A stretch of 64,000 bases of DNA from Phytomonas francai (GCA_001766655.1 MJCC01000005.1:31474-95473), one strand, 5' to 3'. Numbered from the stretch's first letter, positions 36,257 to 46,050 are shown. The notes: generated from the letters alone by a model not told the origin. Program-made: numbers and translations.

Positions 36257-36500
36257 GAATACAAAAATAGATGGTCGATATCGTATTTTTTCTACAACCA
36301 GAGAGTTCGAAACGGAATTCCACAACTCTGTCTTCGTAAAGTTTTCGAAAACGTGAGGTTGCACATCCTTCCCCGCCCCATTGGGCGTCTTTGATATGTG
36401 AGACTCTATGTTTGACCTGTAATATCACCTCAAGGCCACTCGTCCGAGCCATTTTGCTAATACTGTCCCAAAATTCAATAGTATCGACTTGTAAGTCCAT
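36225..36500 (-). CDS. Possible small protein (91 aa), weakly SRP14-like
   Basis: The first ATG after an in-frame stop opens 91 codons: MDLQVDTIEFWDSISKMART, a strand LEVILQVKHRV, then VVEFRFELSGCRKNTISTIY. The pattern (helix, basic strand, then a [hydrophobic]-x-G-x-x-K-x-x-[IV]ST block) resembles SRP14, the Alu-domain protein of the signal recognition particle. However, the C-terminal helix of SRP14 is absent. The last 15 residues are encoded by the pyrimidine tract that probably serves the next gene, so either the gene is real and very compact or the frame is fortuitous. Trypanosomatids are reported to lack SRP9/14, so the resemblance must be treated with caution. Confidence 0.3.
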   Translation of the reverse strand: MDLQVDTIEFWDSISKMARTSGLEVILQVKHRVSHIKDAQWGGEGCATSRFRKLYEDRVVEFRFELSGCRKNTISTIYFCILVPHPFFYSF

Positions 36501-36823
36501 GCCACGTGGTGCACAAGGGCCTCACGTGGAGGTTTCGTCTTTCAGAGCGGTATTTCTTACCAGCATTGGACTTCAGATCATGGACATATCGATTCGGTTA
36601 GTTCGTTTTCGAAAGAATTTTTATTTTTGTTAGCTTATAAAACTATGCAAGGCGGTTAATAATAATAATAATATTCCTATTATTACCAGCATCAACCTTA
36701 AAGAATGTACATGAGCTATTTCACTTACGCGTGAATTCGAAGATGAATGCTCATTAAAATGAGTTAAAAAGGACGCAAATTTGTTTAAAGAGCTATATCA
36801 GTCTCCCATGTCGAGGCTCGTTT

Positions 36824-36838
36824 CCCCCCCCCCCCCCC
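36824..36838 (-). repeat. G15 homopolymer in the sense strand, 3' of a stop codon
   Basis: Fifteen C on the plus strand are G15 in the transcript, beginning about 12 bases after the stop codon of the 193-residue coiled-coil gene. Confidence 0.85.
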
Positions 36839-36849
36839 TTTGTTTTTCA

Positions 36850-37431
36850 TTAAATAGAGGCATTCCATGTTTCTATCGTAGTCATTGAAGTAGACGAAGG
36901 GGGCTGCTCTTCAGATTGTATAGGTTCCAACACCGTGTTGTTACTCTGAAGTTGTTGGAACAAGGAATCGCGCTCGGCTTTCTGACAGCGGAGCTGCACC
37001 TCCAAGATATAAACCCGATTTAACAACTTATCCACAGCTTTGTAAAGCGTTTTTATGAGTATATCCGACTCTTGGCGGATTTCGCAACGTTTTTCTAAAA
37101 GTTCATTAGTCGGCGAGCACATAAAGTCCGATTCTACTGTTTCGCACCCATCTCTTTTTTCCATAGATTTCTCCGAATTCCCACCATATTGAAGCGGTAG
37201 GTCGTAGCTTTCAATGAGAATGGCTTCCGTCTCCTCCAGCAGACGCATAATCATAGCACGTGTGCGAGCAAGCTCACCCTGACAACTCGCGAGCTCCTTC
37301 ATATTAGCATCGATATCATGATCCAGTTTAGATAACTCGCAGCGTGCGAGGTAGCCCAACTCGAGTTCATCACTATCGCCATCGGCTATTTCTCCAGCTC
37401 CCCATACTTTATTACGGATCCATCGAAACAT
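36850..37431 (-). CDS. Small coiled-coil protein, hypothetical
   Basis: The frame has 193 codons from an ATG to a stop that is followed almost at once by a G15 run. Two helical, heptad-like regions are visible: ELSKLDHDIDANMKELAS onward (about 33-78) and EIRQESDILIKTLYKAVDKL onward (about 117-165). They are separated by a short acidic linker. The N-terminus (MFRWIRNKVWGAG) is basic and aromatic and could contact a membrane or nucleic acid. I recognise no family. The size and layout suit a subunit of a cytoskeletal or vesicle complex; this is inference. Confidence 0.6.
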   Translation of the reverse strand: MFRWIRNKVWGAGEIADGDSDELELGYLARCELSKLDHDIDANMKELASCQGELARTRAMIMRLLEETEAILIESYDLPLQYGGNSEKSMEKRDGCETVESDFMCSPTNELLEKRCEIRQESDILIKTLYKAVDKLLNRVYILEVQLRCQKAERDSLFQQLQSNNTVLEPIQSEEQPPSSTSMTTIETWNASI

Positions 37432-37590
37432 ATGTTACACTTGATTACCTTTTGGAATCTGTACACATATAAAACAGGAAGAGAAGGTAGTATTTTCCCA
37501 CTTTCACCTCATCGGATAGCAAAACCTACAGGGTTACGGGATCCCCCCAATCTCAACCATCATCTATCGAGACGAAAGGCGAATGATCCT

Positions 37591-37600
37591 CCCCCCCCCC
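37591..37600 (-). repeat. G10 homopolymer in the sense strand
   Basis: Ten C on the plus strand, preceded by a T and followed by TTT. It lies about 160 bases 5' of the small coiled-coil gene. Confidence 0.8.
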
Positions 37601-37821
37601 TTTGTAGTTGATCCTTACTTGTCTAATTAGGCTATGTGAATCCCAAACTTTGGGCTGTCTTCACTCGCCACCAAAGCAGTATAGGGGTTAAATATGCAAG
37701 TGTACAGGAGAGTAGCACGGACCCCTTCCGTCCGCTCCTGCGTGAATTTTATAATGTACCCATACCCGGTGTAGCAGATAGATCGAATGGATTTGGAAAA
37801 AAATGCAGGAAGGGGAGCGGG

Positions 37822-37842
37822 GCGCGTGTGTGTGTGTGTGTG
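37822..37842. repeat. GC/GT alternating dinucleotide repeat
   Basis: Two GC units are followed by about eight GT units, 50 bases downstream of the polymerase stop codon. A CT repeat (about 37866-37877) lies between it and the stop. Confidence 0.85.
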
Positions 37843-37891
37843 ATCCCGAATGAACCCCCAACCGCTCTCTCTCTCTCCTTCTTTGTCCTCC

Positions 37892-40800
37892 CTATTCAGT
37901 TTCGATCCCGAGTTCGTGCTCGATCGACCACTCGCGGAGCTCGCCGAGCGAGGGCCCGACCTTGACGCTCACGCCGAGCGGCACGAGCAGCGGCATCGCG
38001 TGGGTCATCGCGTCGACGACGGCGGCCACGGCCGCGCGGAGCCGCCCCGCGCGCGCGGCGAAGACGACCTCGTCGTGGATTTGACTGAGCATCCAGACGC
38101 CGCCGGGGCGGCCGCGCAGGACGGCGGCCTCGACCGCGAGCATCGCCCGCTTCACGAGGTCCGCGGCGCTGCCCTGGACGACGGTGTTGAAGGCCTGCCG
38201 CTCGGCGTAGGCCCGCGCGGCGAGGTCCGCCCCGCGGAGCCCGGGCAGCGCGCGCAGGCGCCCGCCCATCGTCCGGACCCCGCCGTCCGCGCGGCCCCGC
38301 TCGACGACGGCCCGCTGGTACGCGTGGAGGCCCGGCAGGGCGCGCCGCAGCCGCCCCGCCACCTCCAGCGCGCGCGGCACCCCGACGCGCATCTGAGCGG
38401 CGAGCGCGCGCGGCCCGGCGCCGTAGAGGGCCCCGAAAACGACGCGCTTCGCGAGCTGCCGCTCCTCGCCGCTGACGGCCGCGGGCGGCTTGTCGAAAAT
38501 CACCCCCGCGAGCCCGCGGTGGGTGTCGGTCGCCCCTGCCAGCGCGTCGATCAGCGCCGCGTCGCCGGCGAGGTGGGCGAGGACGCGGAGCTCGATCTGC
38601 TCGTAGTCCGCCGTGAAAAGAACGCAGCCCGGCGGCGCCACGAGGCAGCGGCGGAGCTCCAACGCGGCCTGCCTCTCGCCCAGGCCGCTCTCCTCCCCCT
38701 CCTCCCCTCCACCCTCGCCAGGGTCGAGCAGAACCGCGGCCCGCGGGAGGTTCTGCAAATTCGGCTCCACGCACGACATCCGCCCGGTGTCGGTGCCCTC
38801 CTGGATGAAGTTCGGGTGAAGGACGCCGTAGTCGAAGCCCTCGGCCGCGGCACGTTTTCGGCCTTTCGGCGAGAGGCCCCCGCGGGCATCCTGCGGGGGC
38901 CTCTCGCCGGTCCCCAACGCGTCCTCCCCCCCGACGCCGTTTGAGAGCGCGGAATCGACAAAAATATCCCCCTCCTCCGCGCTTTTCCTTTCCGCGTGGA
39001 CGTTGGTTTGTCGATCAGCGGCGCCCTCGTCGTCGGGGGGCGGGGCGGGCTGCACGTACGCGAGGATGCCGTCGACGTAGGTCTGCAAAATCTTCGCCGT
39101 CCGGCGATAGTTGATGATGTACTGCGGGAACGGGTGATGCTCGGCCAGGACGCGCAAAGTCTCCTCGTTGGTCGATAACTTGCCGCCTTTGGTAATGCTG
39201 AGGCTCACACACGTCGGCTGGGCCATCGTGTCGAGGCAGGATAGGGGATTCTGGTGCTGCGCATCCTGCATATCGGCCGCCGAAGCTGCGGCGGGGGAAA
39301 CGAGGTACTTACCGAGATCCAAAACTTCAAAAATTGCCTGCCGGCACTGATCGTGACTCTGGATGTTAAAATCAGGCATTTGCACACGCACCACGTCGGT
39401 TGCAAGTTGGTTCCACTTTTTCATATCCGCGCAGCACATTTCTTTGAATTGTAGAACCTTTTTCATGTCCACCCGTATTCCGTTGAGCTTCATGCCTGCA
39501 ACCAGAATTGAAATTCGTTTTTCCTGTCGTAAAAAGGCCTGCAGGAGGCCTCGCGAGCCCAATTGGCCGTACAGAGCGCGATAAACAGGGGCTAGGCAGA
39601 AAACTTGGTTGGCGAGCTTCTGCAATGGGTCTTTGTCGTCAGCAGGAAGGCAGGGCTGCGAGGCGGCGGAGGGGATGCGGCAATTCTGAGCCACAACGCG
39701 GATATCCGTAATCGCATCCCCGTCTTGAGAAGAGAGCTCGCTGCTGCCGTCTGAGAGCGATACCATCCACGCCATCACGCGTACGTCGCTAACGCATTTG
39801 GTTGACAAAGTGCCTTCGGTGTAGGATAGCAGCGGCAAGAGCAACGCCGGGGCGTTGAATGTGATCAGCTCCACCCCAACCAGCTCGCGCAGAACGCGAA
39901 GGATGAACTCGATCCCGATGGATGCCGCATCCACCACGTAAACCTTATCCTTCCAGCGAAGAACGACATCCCGCACAAGCTCGTGGGCCCGCCACGGAGA
40001 AGGATCGGGCTGCGTGTCGGATAGGGCCAGCTGCTCCCGGGCTGGCATAATCGAGGCTTTTGAGCGGGGATTCGCCGAGAGCGAAAGGTTGCTCTGCGTC
40101 TGTCCATTGCATCCTTGAAAGAGCAACCCGGCGTACAAAGGCGGCGCTTGAATCCGATCAGGATCGTTCAGCGAGGCCTCCAGGTCTGTGAACAACTCGT
40201 CGGTGTGGGAAAGGCGCTCAAACGGCACCGGCGGATGCGAAGCTGCGGCGTGGCGGCCGTCCTCGCCACCGCCCGCGGCGGTTGAGGGCTCCTGAAGGCA
40301 GAACAGCGTCCGACGGCGGCCGGCGTTGTCTCCGCCCCCCTTTCCCCGCGCCCTTCGCGGGGCCTGATCCTTGGGAAGAGGGGCCTTTCGGCTGCCCGGC
40401 ACCCTTTCCTTTTGGTCCGCGCTCGTCTCGCCCTCGTCCGTGGGAGGGTTTGGGGCCGCCGTATGGGACTTCTTGGGCCACCGGAGCGGGGGGGTAGGGG
40501 GCTTGACCGCGGCCGCTCGTGCTCTTTTCTGAGGTTTGCCTGTCTGATCCTCGGCGCCTTCGGGGGCCTCCGCAGGGGTGGTCCCGGCATTCGCATCCTT
40601 GCCCTTGCCTTTTCTCGTCCAGTGCGCACTACCTGGGAAGGAGGGGGAGGACTGCTTTTTAGGTGGCTTGCAGCGGCTCCTTTCCGCGGCGCTGTTGACC
40701 TGTTTAGACAGCTCGGAGAGGTTTCGGCTCAATACTGAATATGAAAAAGGAGAGGCGGCCGAGGGGCCGCAATCAGGATTGGAGGATTGCCTTTCCATTT

Positions 40801-41347
40801 GGGATGCCTCTTGCGCTACGTTTCCGTGATCTTGCCCGGAACTTTCAACGTCATCCACGTTGTATACTTCTTTTGGTAGCACCTCGCGCAGCCTCTGGGC
40901 GTTTGGTACCGCAAAGTTGCCATCTTTCGTTGTCTTCGCAGAGTGTTGTACCCCCGCTCCAAAAGAGACGATTGCTGGGGAGGACCCTTGTCGAGCTGCC
41001 GGATGCGAATTCGGATCGCCCGTTCGAAGTTTATCACTGGAATAGTACTTATTCGTATCAAGGCCGAATTTTTTCCATTTATCAAAATTAGTTATGCTCT
41101 CTGGTTTGTTTAACTCTTCTGTAATATCCTTTCCGTTTATCTGGTTCGCGTAGCACGAAACGGTGGACTCTGTCAGGTTTGGTGAAGTTTTTTCTTGAGG
41201 AGATAAATGCGTTCTACTGTCAATAGCATAAGAAGTTTGCGAAGAAAATGTGGGCGCTGAGGAGGAAAGATCTGCCCAACGCGTTGACGAAGGGGCTAGG
41301 TGCGTTAATTGGACACTTCGGAATCGAGTGTGTGAAGGTGGATTCAT
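37892..41347 (-). CDS. Family A DNA polymerase, POLQ/POLN type
   Basis: The protein has 1,151 residues. About 450 N-terminal residues are disordered and basic. Residues 455-600 resemble a decayed 3'-5' exonuclease-like domain, and the polymerase fold covers about 600-1151. Visible motifs are DTGRMSCVEPNLQNLPR (853-869), motif A FTADYEQIELRVLAHL (912-927), motif B RQLAKRVVFGALYG (963-976), YAERQAFNTVVQGSAAD (1047-1063) and motif C SQIHDEVVF (1088-1096). Both catalytic Asp positions and the motif B Arg/Lys/Tyr are present, so it should be active. Insertions in the thumb and before motif A, and the QGSAAD wording, favour the theta/nu branch (end joining, lesion bypass) over kinetoplast POLIB-D. 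No helicase domain is attached. The last 350 residues are extremely GC-rich. Confidence 0.8.
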   Translation of the reverse strand: MNPPSHTRFRSVQLTHLAPSSTRWADLSSSAPTFSSQTSYAIDSRTHLSPQEKTSPNLTESTVSCYANQINGKDITEELNKPESITNFDKWKKFGLDTNKYYSSDKLRTGDPNSHPAARQGSSPAIVSFGAGVQHSAKTTKDGNFAVPNAQRLREVLPKEVYNVDDVESSGQDHGNVAQEASQMERQSSNPDCGPSAASPFSYSVLSRNLSELSKQVNSAAERSRCKPPKKQSSPSFPGSAHWTRKGKGKDANAGTTPAEAPEGAEDQTGKPQKRARAAAVKPPTPPLRWPKKSHTAAPNPPTDEGETSADQKERVPGSRKAPLPKDQAPRRARGKGGGDNAGRRRTLFCLQEPSTAAGGGEDGRHAAASHPPVPFERLSHTDELFTDLEASLNDPDRIQAPPLYAGLLFQGCNGQTQSNLSLSANPRSKASIMPAREQLALSDTQPDPSPWRAHELVRDVVLRWKDKVYVVDAASIGIEFILRVLRELVGVELITFNAPALLLPLLSYTEGTLSTKCVSDVRVMAWMVSLSDGSSELSSQDGDAITDIRVVAQNCRIPSAASQPCLPADDKDPLQKLANQVFCLAPVYRALYGQLGSRGLLQAFLRQEKRISILVAGMKLNGIRVDMKKVLQFKEMCCADMKKWNQLATDVVRVQMPDFNIQSHDQCRQAIFEVLDLGKYLVSPAAASAADMQDAQHQNPLSCLDTMAQPTCVSLSITKGGKLSTNEETLRVLAEHHPFPQYIINYRRTAKILQTYVDGILAYVQPAPPPDDEGAADRQTNVHAERKSAEEGDIFVDSALSNGVGGEDALGTGERPPQDARGGLSPKGRKRAAAEGFDYGVLHPNFIQEGTDTGRMSCVEPNLQNLPRAAVLLDPGEGGGEEGEESGLGERQAALELRRCLVAPPGCVLFTADYEQIELRVLAHLAGDAALIDALAGATDTHRGLAGVIFDKPPAAVSGEERQLAKRVVFGALYGAGPRALAAQMRVGVPRALEVAGRLRRALPGLHAYQRAVVERGRADGGVRTMGGRLRALPGLRGADLAARAYAERQAFNTVVQGSAADLVKRAMLAVEAAVLRGRPGGVWMLSQIHDEVVFAARAGRLRAAVAAVVDAMTHAMPLLVPLGVSVKVGPSLGELREWSIEHELGIETE

Positions 41348-41868
41348 TGGGCTTTAAACGCAAATCGAAACCTTGTCTATACCGGTATGCATGTATCTAT
41401 CTCTGCCCACTTCGTGTATTGCGTACAAATAATAAACAAATAAAAAAGCAAACAAACTTGCTAAAATCTGTGGGTTTACCAAAAAAAGTTTTCTAACCAA
41501 ATTCATCAAGAAAGAAACAAAGAGCAAAGAAATATAGATTGTATTCCGGCAAACCAAATTTTTTATTAACTTTCCTGTCGATGCGTTTCCCTCATAGCTG
41601 ATTATAAGGGAAAAATACCACGCGTACTGCCCGAAGCAGTAGTTTGGTATTACAGTGGAAGCTTAAACAGAAGTTAGATGATCTGTTATCCACTAAGAAT
41701 AGTTTTAGTTTCCATTTTTTTCCTAATTTGAAAGCAGGGATCGTGGCTGAGGTACACATGGCGAGGTAGTACAGACACCCATTTATTAGTTTATTATATG
41801 CTTAAGCAGCGCAAAAGGAGCAATATAGCATCTATGTATTTGTATCCATCGATATAAGTCGCATCCCA
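41348..41868. other. Intergenic region, no gene seen
   Basis: This 521-base AT-rich spacer lies between the 429-residue hypothetical gene and the polymerase gene. No RNA gene or convincing frame was seen. Confidence 0.55.
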
Positions 41869-43158
41869 TTAGTTAATGAGAAGCACTTCATCACCGCACT
41901 CTAGCAAAGTAACATACGGAACAAAAAGCAAATTTGACGCCCCTGGATCAAGCTGCAGTGTTGTATCGAAGGCGTGCTGCCATTCGATATCCTTGCTGTT
42001 AATTCTAAGACTGTTCTCGGATAAATTAGCCGCTTCGCTGGGTGTATCTAGTCCAATGTTTTGAGCATCCCACTGTATAGTTTTACCAATAAAAACGGAT
42101 AGCGTTGCTGTAGAAGTATCACGCAGCCGAGCTTCCGAACAAGGTCCAAGTGTACTCCACTGCAGCCGAATCAACCCCTGGTATCCAAGAGGCGTACCCT
42201 CTGTTGGGCGTTGATTCCTTGCGATGCCATCCTCCGCCACTCCACGTTCCGGATCGGGAGACCGTCGATTAAACGACAGGGGCGAGAAGGCTTGAGGAAA
42301 GGAATCTTCTTTCGAAAAAAAAGGTTCGAGATGGTGTTCAGACACCTGCTCACCGTACCGCTCCCAGTGATCACTCCAAAGACGTATCCCCTCCAATCCA
42401 AACTCAGCCGATACGACGTAGGGTTCCTCGTACACGAGTGGCGTTTCCAGTATCCGCTTATCATACGCGATCTTGTCCTCCATGCTGCGCGGCCACAACA
42501 ACGCATTTTTATCGTCTTCATCCCGTTCAGTGGGTAGATAAGCCCCCTCTTCTTCCCCGTTTGATAGCTCATTATTGCCGTTCCCATAGGCGAAGTAGTG
42601 GGGTGCCACACTTACCAAAATGTGTGGGTCGGTACACGTCGAACGGAGATAAAGGTCTATCTTCCACTCACGATAGAATCGCGCACTTCGAAGCATCCAG
42701 GGCAGTGTACCCCTGAAAGGAAGCTCATGACAACACGTCTCGATGTCATCATGCACTTTTTCTGCTTCTTCGGAAACGCCATAATCCGTGCGGGCGGCGC
42801 TTTCTGAAGAATGAATTGTCTTAAGATTTGCTGCCAGACCACAGCGCGCGCTGAAAGCGTGGTGAGTTCGCCAGGTTGTCGCCAACCCAGCCGCATGCAA
42901 AGATAATACCTTTCCACTCACATCAAGCAAGGTCTTGCTAGATATGCACTTAGCAACCCATTCCCCTGTTGGGTTGTCAAATTCCTCATTGTCAGAACGC
43001 TGGAGGGGGTCGTTTCCTCTCAAATTGCGGTGCTGTCTAAAGATGGAAGATCTCTCTGGGGCTGGGCTCCCCTTGGCGATGCAGCCACCTGTGGTTGGTA
43101 CATGTGATGAAGCTATCAACCCCTCGGAGATGCAGTCAAGCTTCCAGAACAACTCCAT
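41869..43158 (-). CDS. Hypothetical protein (429 aa)
   Basis: A complete frame of 429 codons begins MELFWKLDCISEGL and ends LLECGDEVLLIN. Amino-acid composition is balanced, with many Trp, Tyr and Cys residues, which suggests a folded protein. Alternating hydrophobic stretches such as FYREWKIDLYLRSTC (about 165), YVVSAEFGLEGIRLW (about 255) and LIRLQWSTLGPC (about 325) suggest beta-rich structure. There is no signal peptide or membrane span. I recognise no domain, and the neighbours give no functional hint. It may be a kinetoplastid-specific protein. Confidence 0.65.
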   Translation of the reverse strand: MELFWKLDCISEGLIASSHVPTTGGCIAKGSPAPERSSIFRQHRNLRGNDPLQRSDNEEFDNPTGEWVAKCISSKTLLDVSGKVLSLHAAGLATTWRTHHAFSARCGLAANLKTIHSSESAARTDYGVSEEAEKVHDDIETCCHELPFRGTLPWMLRSARFYREWKIDLYLRSTCTDPHILVSVAPHYFAYGNGNNELSNGEEEGAYLPTERDEDDKNALLWPRSMEDKIAYDKRILETPLVYEEPYVVSAEFGLEGIRLWSDHWERYGEQVSEHHLEPFFSKEDSFPQAFSPLSFNRRSPDPERGVAEDGIARNQRPTEGTPLGYQGLIRLQWSTLGPCSEARLRDTSTATLSVFIGKTIQWDAQNIGLDTPSEAANLSENSLRINSKDIEWQHAFDTTLQLDPGASNLLFVPYVTLLECGDEVLLIN

Positions 43159-44216
43159 TATGTTATTTTAGTCTTGCTTGAGCACCATTAGCGTTACTTC
43201 AAGATTTTATGCATGTGAAGGAGAGATAGGCTACATGGGTTCACATATTGAGGTTTAGAGAGATGCGTGATGGCCAAGATTCAAGAATGAGAATGTAGAT
43301 AAGATTTTATTGTGAAAGCATCCCATGCACGGGGATGACAATCTCTTGATATTTCCACACTATAATGGGACGTCATTTTCATACCAACTAGAGAGTTTGT
43401 TGAATATTTTCAATGTTTTCCACAACGATGTTTAATATTGAACTTTACAGTCTTTGAACGTGTTTAATGCAGACAGTCTCAAATAATGTACAACCGCGGA
43501 CGTTCCTATTCGTTTCACCGAGTAAGTCATGTTTCTTGATGCACTTGACGACTCAGTGAGGATTTTTTTTGTTGAACATATATGTATACAAACTCCTCAA
43601 GGTTAAAAAGATTAACGAGAAGCAGTGTAACACGCTTTATAGTTAAAAAATGCCAGGCATATATAAAATAACCATCTTAAAGGACATCCCCGAATCCTAC
43701 TAAAACGTAACAAGCTCATGCCCTATTTTTTGCATACCGCTAATAGAGATAACATGGGCCAAAATTCCCGGATTGATAATCAAATACCATTCTTTCAAGT
43801 TTAATCTCACACCACTGTTGTTGTTGTTTTTATCATTTGCGAATGAATGGTTTTTTTTTTTTAAAGAAGAAATGCTCTTCCTAATTGGTTCACACAATAT
43901 TCCCTTTAAATAACCTTGTTATTAGTATTATGATTCCAAGTGCAACCACAAAGAATGAAAAACAAAAAACAAATGAAAGAAATATTTTATTCCCCGAGAA
44001 AGACTGTAAATGGCTGTTAAAAAGAGCAGTAAAGAAAGAAAATGGGCTAAAAAAAATAATGTGTATTTAGATCCAAAATATCAGGCCTAACTGGGATATC
44101 CTATTAATAAAGGAGATCCCAACCTACGAAACACTTTTTATTTCAGATCCACCACAATTATGCTAAAGTTCTATGTTAAGGCATAAATTTATCCCTTTCA
44201 AGTTTCAAACGCATAA
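43159..44216. other. Long intergenic region, no gene seen
   Basis: About 1.06 kb of AT-rich DNA lies between the OsmC-like gene and the 429-residue gene. Frames are below 70 codons. I could not recognise a tRNA B-box or any other RNA signature. Confidence 0.5.
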
Positions 44217-45275
44217 TTACTTATTTTTGTCACCTTTTGCAGTAGAACCCTCTTCAAGATTCGAGTTAGATGGATTCTTCACATCGTTTCCCGTGGAATG
44301 CATACGATGTTCCCCAGGTGTACCATGAGGCACATGCGCTTCTGATTCTGTCTGTTGTTGCTCTCCCTGACTTCTAAGCTCAGTCTCTGTTGTGTGATTC
44401 ACCTTCTCCTGGCGATTTACAGGCTCGCTTACTTCGCGCTCTACATTCTCAGATGGACTATGCTTCGCTTGAAAATCAGTAGAATTCCTGAAGGACATGC
44501 CCTCATGTTGTAGATTGCTGGATAATTTTTCGCTGTCGTCATCCTTCTCATCACCTTTGGATACTATTTCTTCTCTAAGATTGAATGGATATGAAGCAGC
44601 CGTGCCAACACCAGGCCATTGCGGTCGGAATTCCATCCGCCTATCTCTATCAGCGGTGGCGCAGTTGCGCCATTCGATGGTCATGCGCTTTGCTACAGGG
44701 CATGCTTTTTGAATTTTCTCTACAAACATCGCAAACTCCTCCTCGGATGCATTTGGGGCATCGATATAGCCCACTACGGTAGCTTCTTGCGCTATAGAGT
44801 TAGATGCCTGACGCTTCTCTAACACAAATTGCACGTCCTTGACGTCTATGTCCTCCTCTATAGCTATTTCCGCCGCATGTGAGGCGGCGCAATGCTGCAA
44901 AAGTTGCATGACACCCGCCTTCGTCGATGTCACTCCTTGTATGCTTTGCCTTAAATCGTTCCAATGAACTTTGAGTCTTTCTATAGTCCCCAGCTTTTTT
45001 AATTCGGATTTATACCTTTCATTATCCTCCTGTAATTTAATAGCCTGTTGCCGTAGGATGGCATTGTACATCTCTTTATGCCTTTTCCGTTTCTCTGCGG
45101 TAGCGTCATCATCGTTTAGGCTTTTTCCCTTCAAAAAATCGAAGATTTTGGAGACAGAATTCACCTGTGCTTTGGCCTGCTCATTCACCACGTAAGATAC
45201 GTAGCGAGAAGTTTCGAGAAATGTTGTTTTAATTGCTGAGAACAAACTCAGCCTCGGACGCGAATATCTTATCAT
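44217..45275 (-). CDS. OsmC/Ohr-like protein, probably mitochondrial
   Basis: The protein has 352 residues and a presequence-like N-terminus (MIRYSRPRLSLFSAIKTTF). A charged helix (about 60-95) precedes a segment that follows the OsmC/Ohr fold: MQLLQHCAASHAAEIA (C129), IDVKDVQFVLEKRQ, ATVVGYIDAPNASEEEFAMF and KIQKACPVAKRMTIEW (C192). OsmC and Ohr proteins are thiol peroxidases that use two cysteines about 63-64 residues apart, and both positions and the spacing are kept here. The strands that normally precede the first cysteine are short or diverged. The C-terminal 120 residues are acidic and disordered. Organic-peroxide detoxification in the mitochondrion is plausible, but the extra N- and C-terminal parts could equally indicate a structural role. 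Confidence 0.6.
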   Translation of the reverse strand: MIRYSRPRLSLFSAIKTTFLETSRYVSYVVNEQAKAQVNSVSKIFDFLKGKSLNDDDATAEKRKRHKEMYNAILRQQAIKLQEDNERYKSELKKLGTIERLKVHWNDLRQSIQGVTSTKAGVMQLLQHCAASHAAEIAIEEDIDVKDVQFVLEKRQASNSIAQEATVVGYIDAPNASEEEFAMFVEKIQKACPVAKRMTIEWRNCATADRDRRMEFRPQWPGVGTAASYPFNLREEIVSKGDEKDDDSEKLSSNLQHEGMSFRNSTDFQAKHSPSENVEREVSEPVNRQEKVNHTTETELRSQGEQQQTESEAHVPHGTPGEHRMHSTGNDVKNPSNSNLEEGSTAKGDKNK

Positions 45276-46050
45276 GTCACCTCTATTGACGGTTAGATAT
45301 TTTATGATAGCAGTTATGTTTGAGTTTTCACTTATTCTTTATATTTTAAAACTATGCGTTGAAACCCTTTTCGTTCGTCTGTTCTTGGCTTCGATAGAGC
45401 TCCAAGCGAGATAAACTTTTGATGTGGGGAGTACTTCTCAAGCCGTAGCTGTGAGCAACCGATAGGCTTTATCCCAAGCAATACGATTCTTCCCCAAAAG
45501 TTTGATAGACCATGTGAATAAAAAAGGAAAAAGTACAGTAAAGCGGTTCTTAAACTGTTCGTCTATAAGCGCCCAACAAGCCACCTTTTGAGGGGATAAT
45601 CTAACCCCTTGCCATTTCGCTTTCACTTATGTTTTTTTTTTGTGCAGAAGAAATTTTATACATGGTTTCAATGCAAAAATTTCGCATTCGTGTTTAGGAG
45701 GCTAAACAATACCTTCTGTATAAATTGCATTATCTGAATAGATATAGCCTCCGGATAAACCAGAACTAAGAAGAAACAATAACAATGGAAAATAGGAGAA
45801 ATAATATGAATAAATACACCACAAACCAGCAGCGTAGCAAGACACAATACTAGGTCAGGATGCATGCATCAGATACCATCCCATTTTTCGTTGGAAACTC
45901 CATTTTTTCTTTTGAATTCACTAAAACGCGGAGGGTCAGAGAAGGAAAAATTTCTTCAACATTTTCATTCTTTTTTTTTTTTCCCTGTTAATATGAAAGA
46001 CTGCCCGAAAAGATACGCTAACATTTTTTCTCTTACCACCTCTCTCGCAT
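45276..46050. other. Intergenic region, no gene seen
   Basis: This 775-base AT-rich spacer contains only short frames with atypical composition on both strands. It should hold the 3' flank of the coiled-coil gene and the 5' flank of the OsmC-like gene. Confidence 0.5.

Larger units (their letters stand above)
37432..37891. other. Intergenic region with G10 and CA/GT repeats
   Basis: This spacer lies between the family A polymerase and the small coiled-coil gene. It carries C10 at 37591-37600 (G10 in the sense strand) and a GC/GT alternating repeat at 37822-37842. A plus-strand frame here continues antisense into the polymerase gene and is not called. Confidence 0.55.

Noticed and set aside
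37850..38944. Plus-strand frame of 364 codons antisense to the polymerase active site
   Set aside because: The minus-strand frame has clear polymerase motifs. The antisense frame is open only because of high GC.
37892..39060. Bacterial origin or contamination of the GC-rich polymerase segment
   Set aside because: The segment is continuous in frame with average-GC sequence of the same gene, and similar blocks occur in several unrelated genes; theta-type insertions are eukaryotic.
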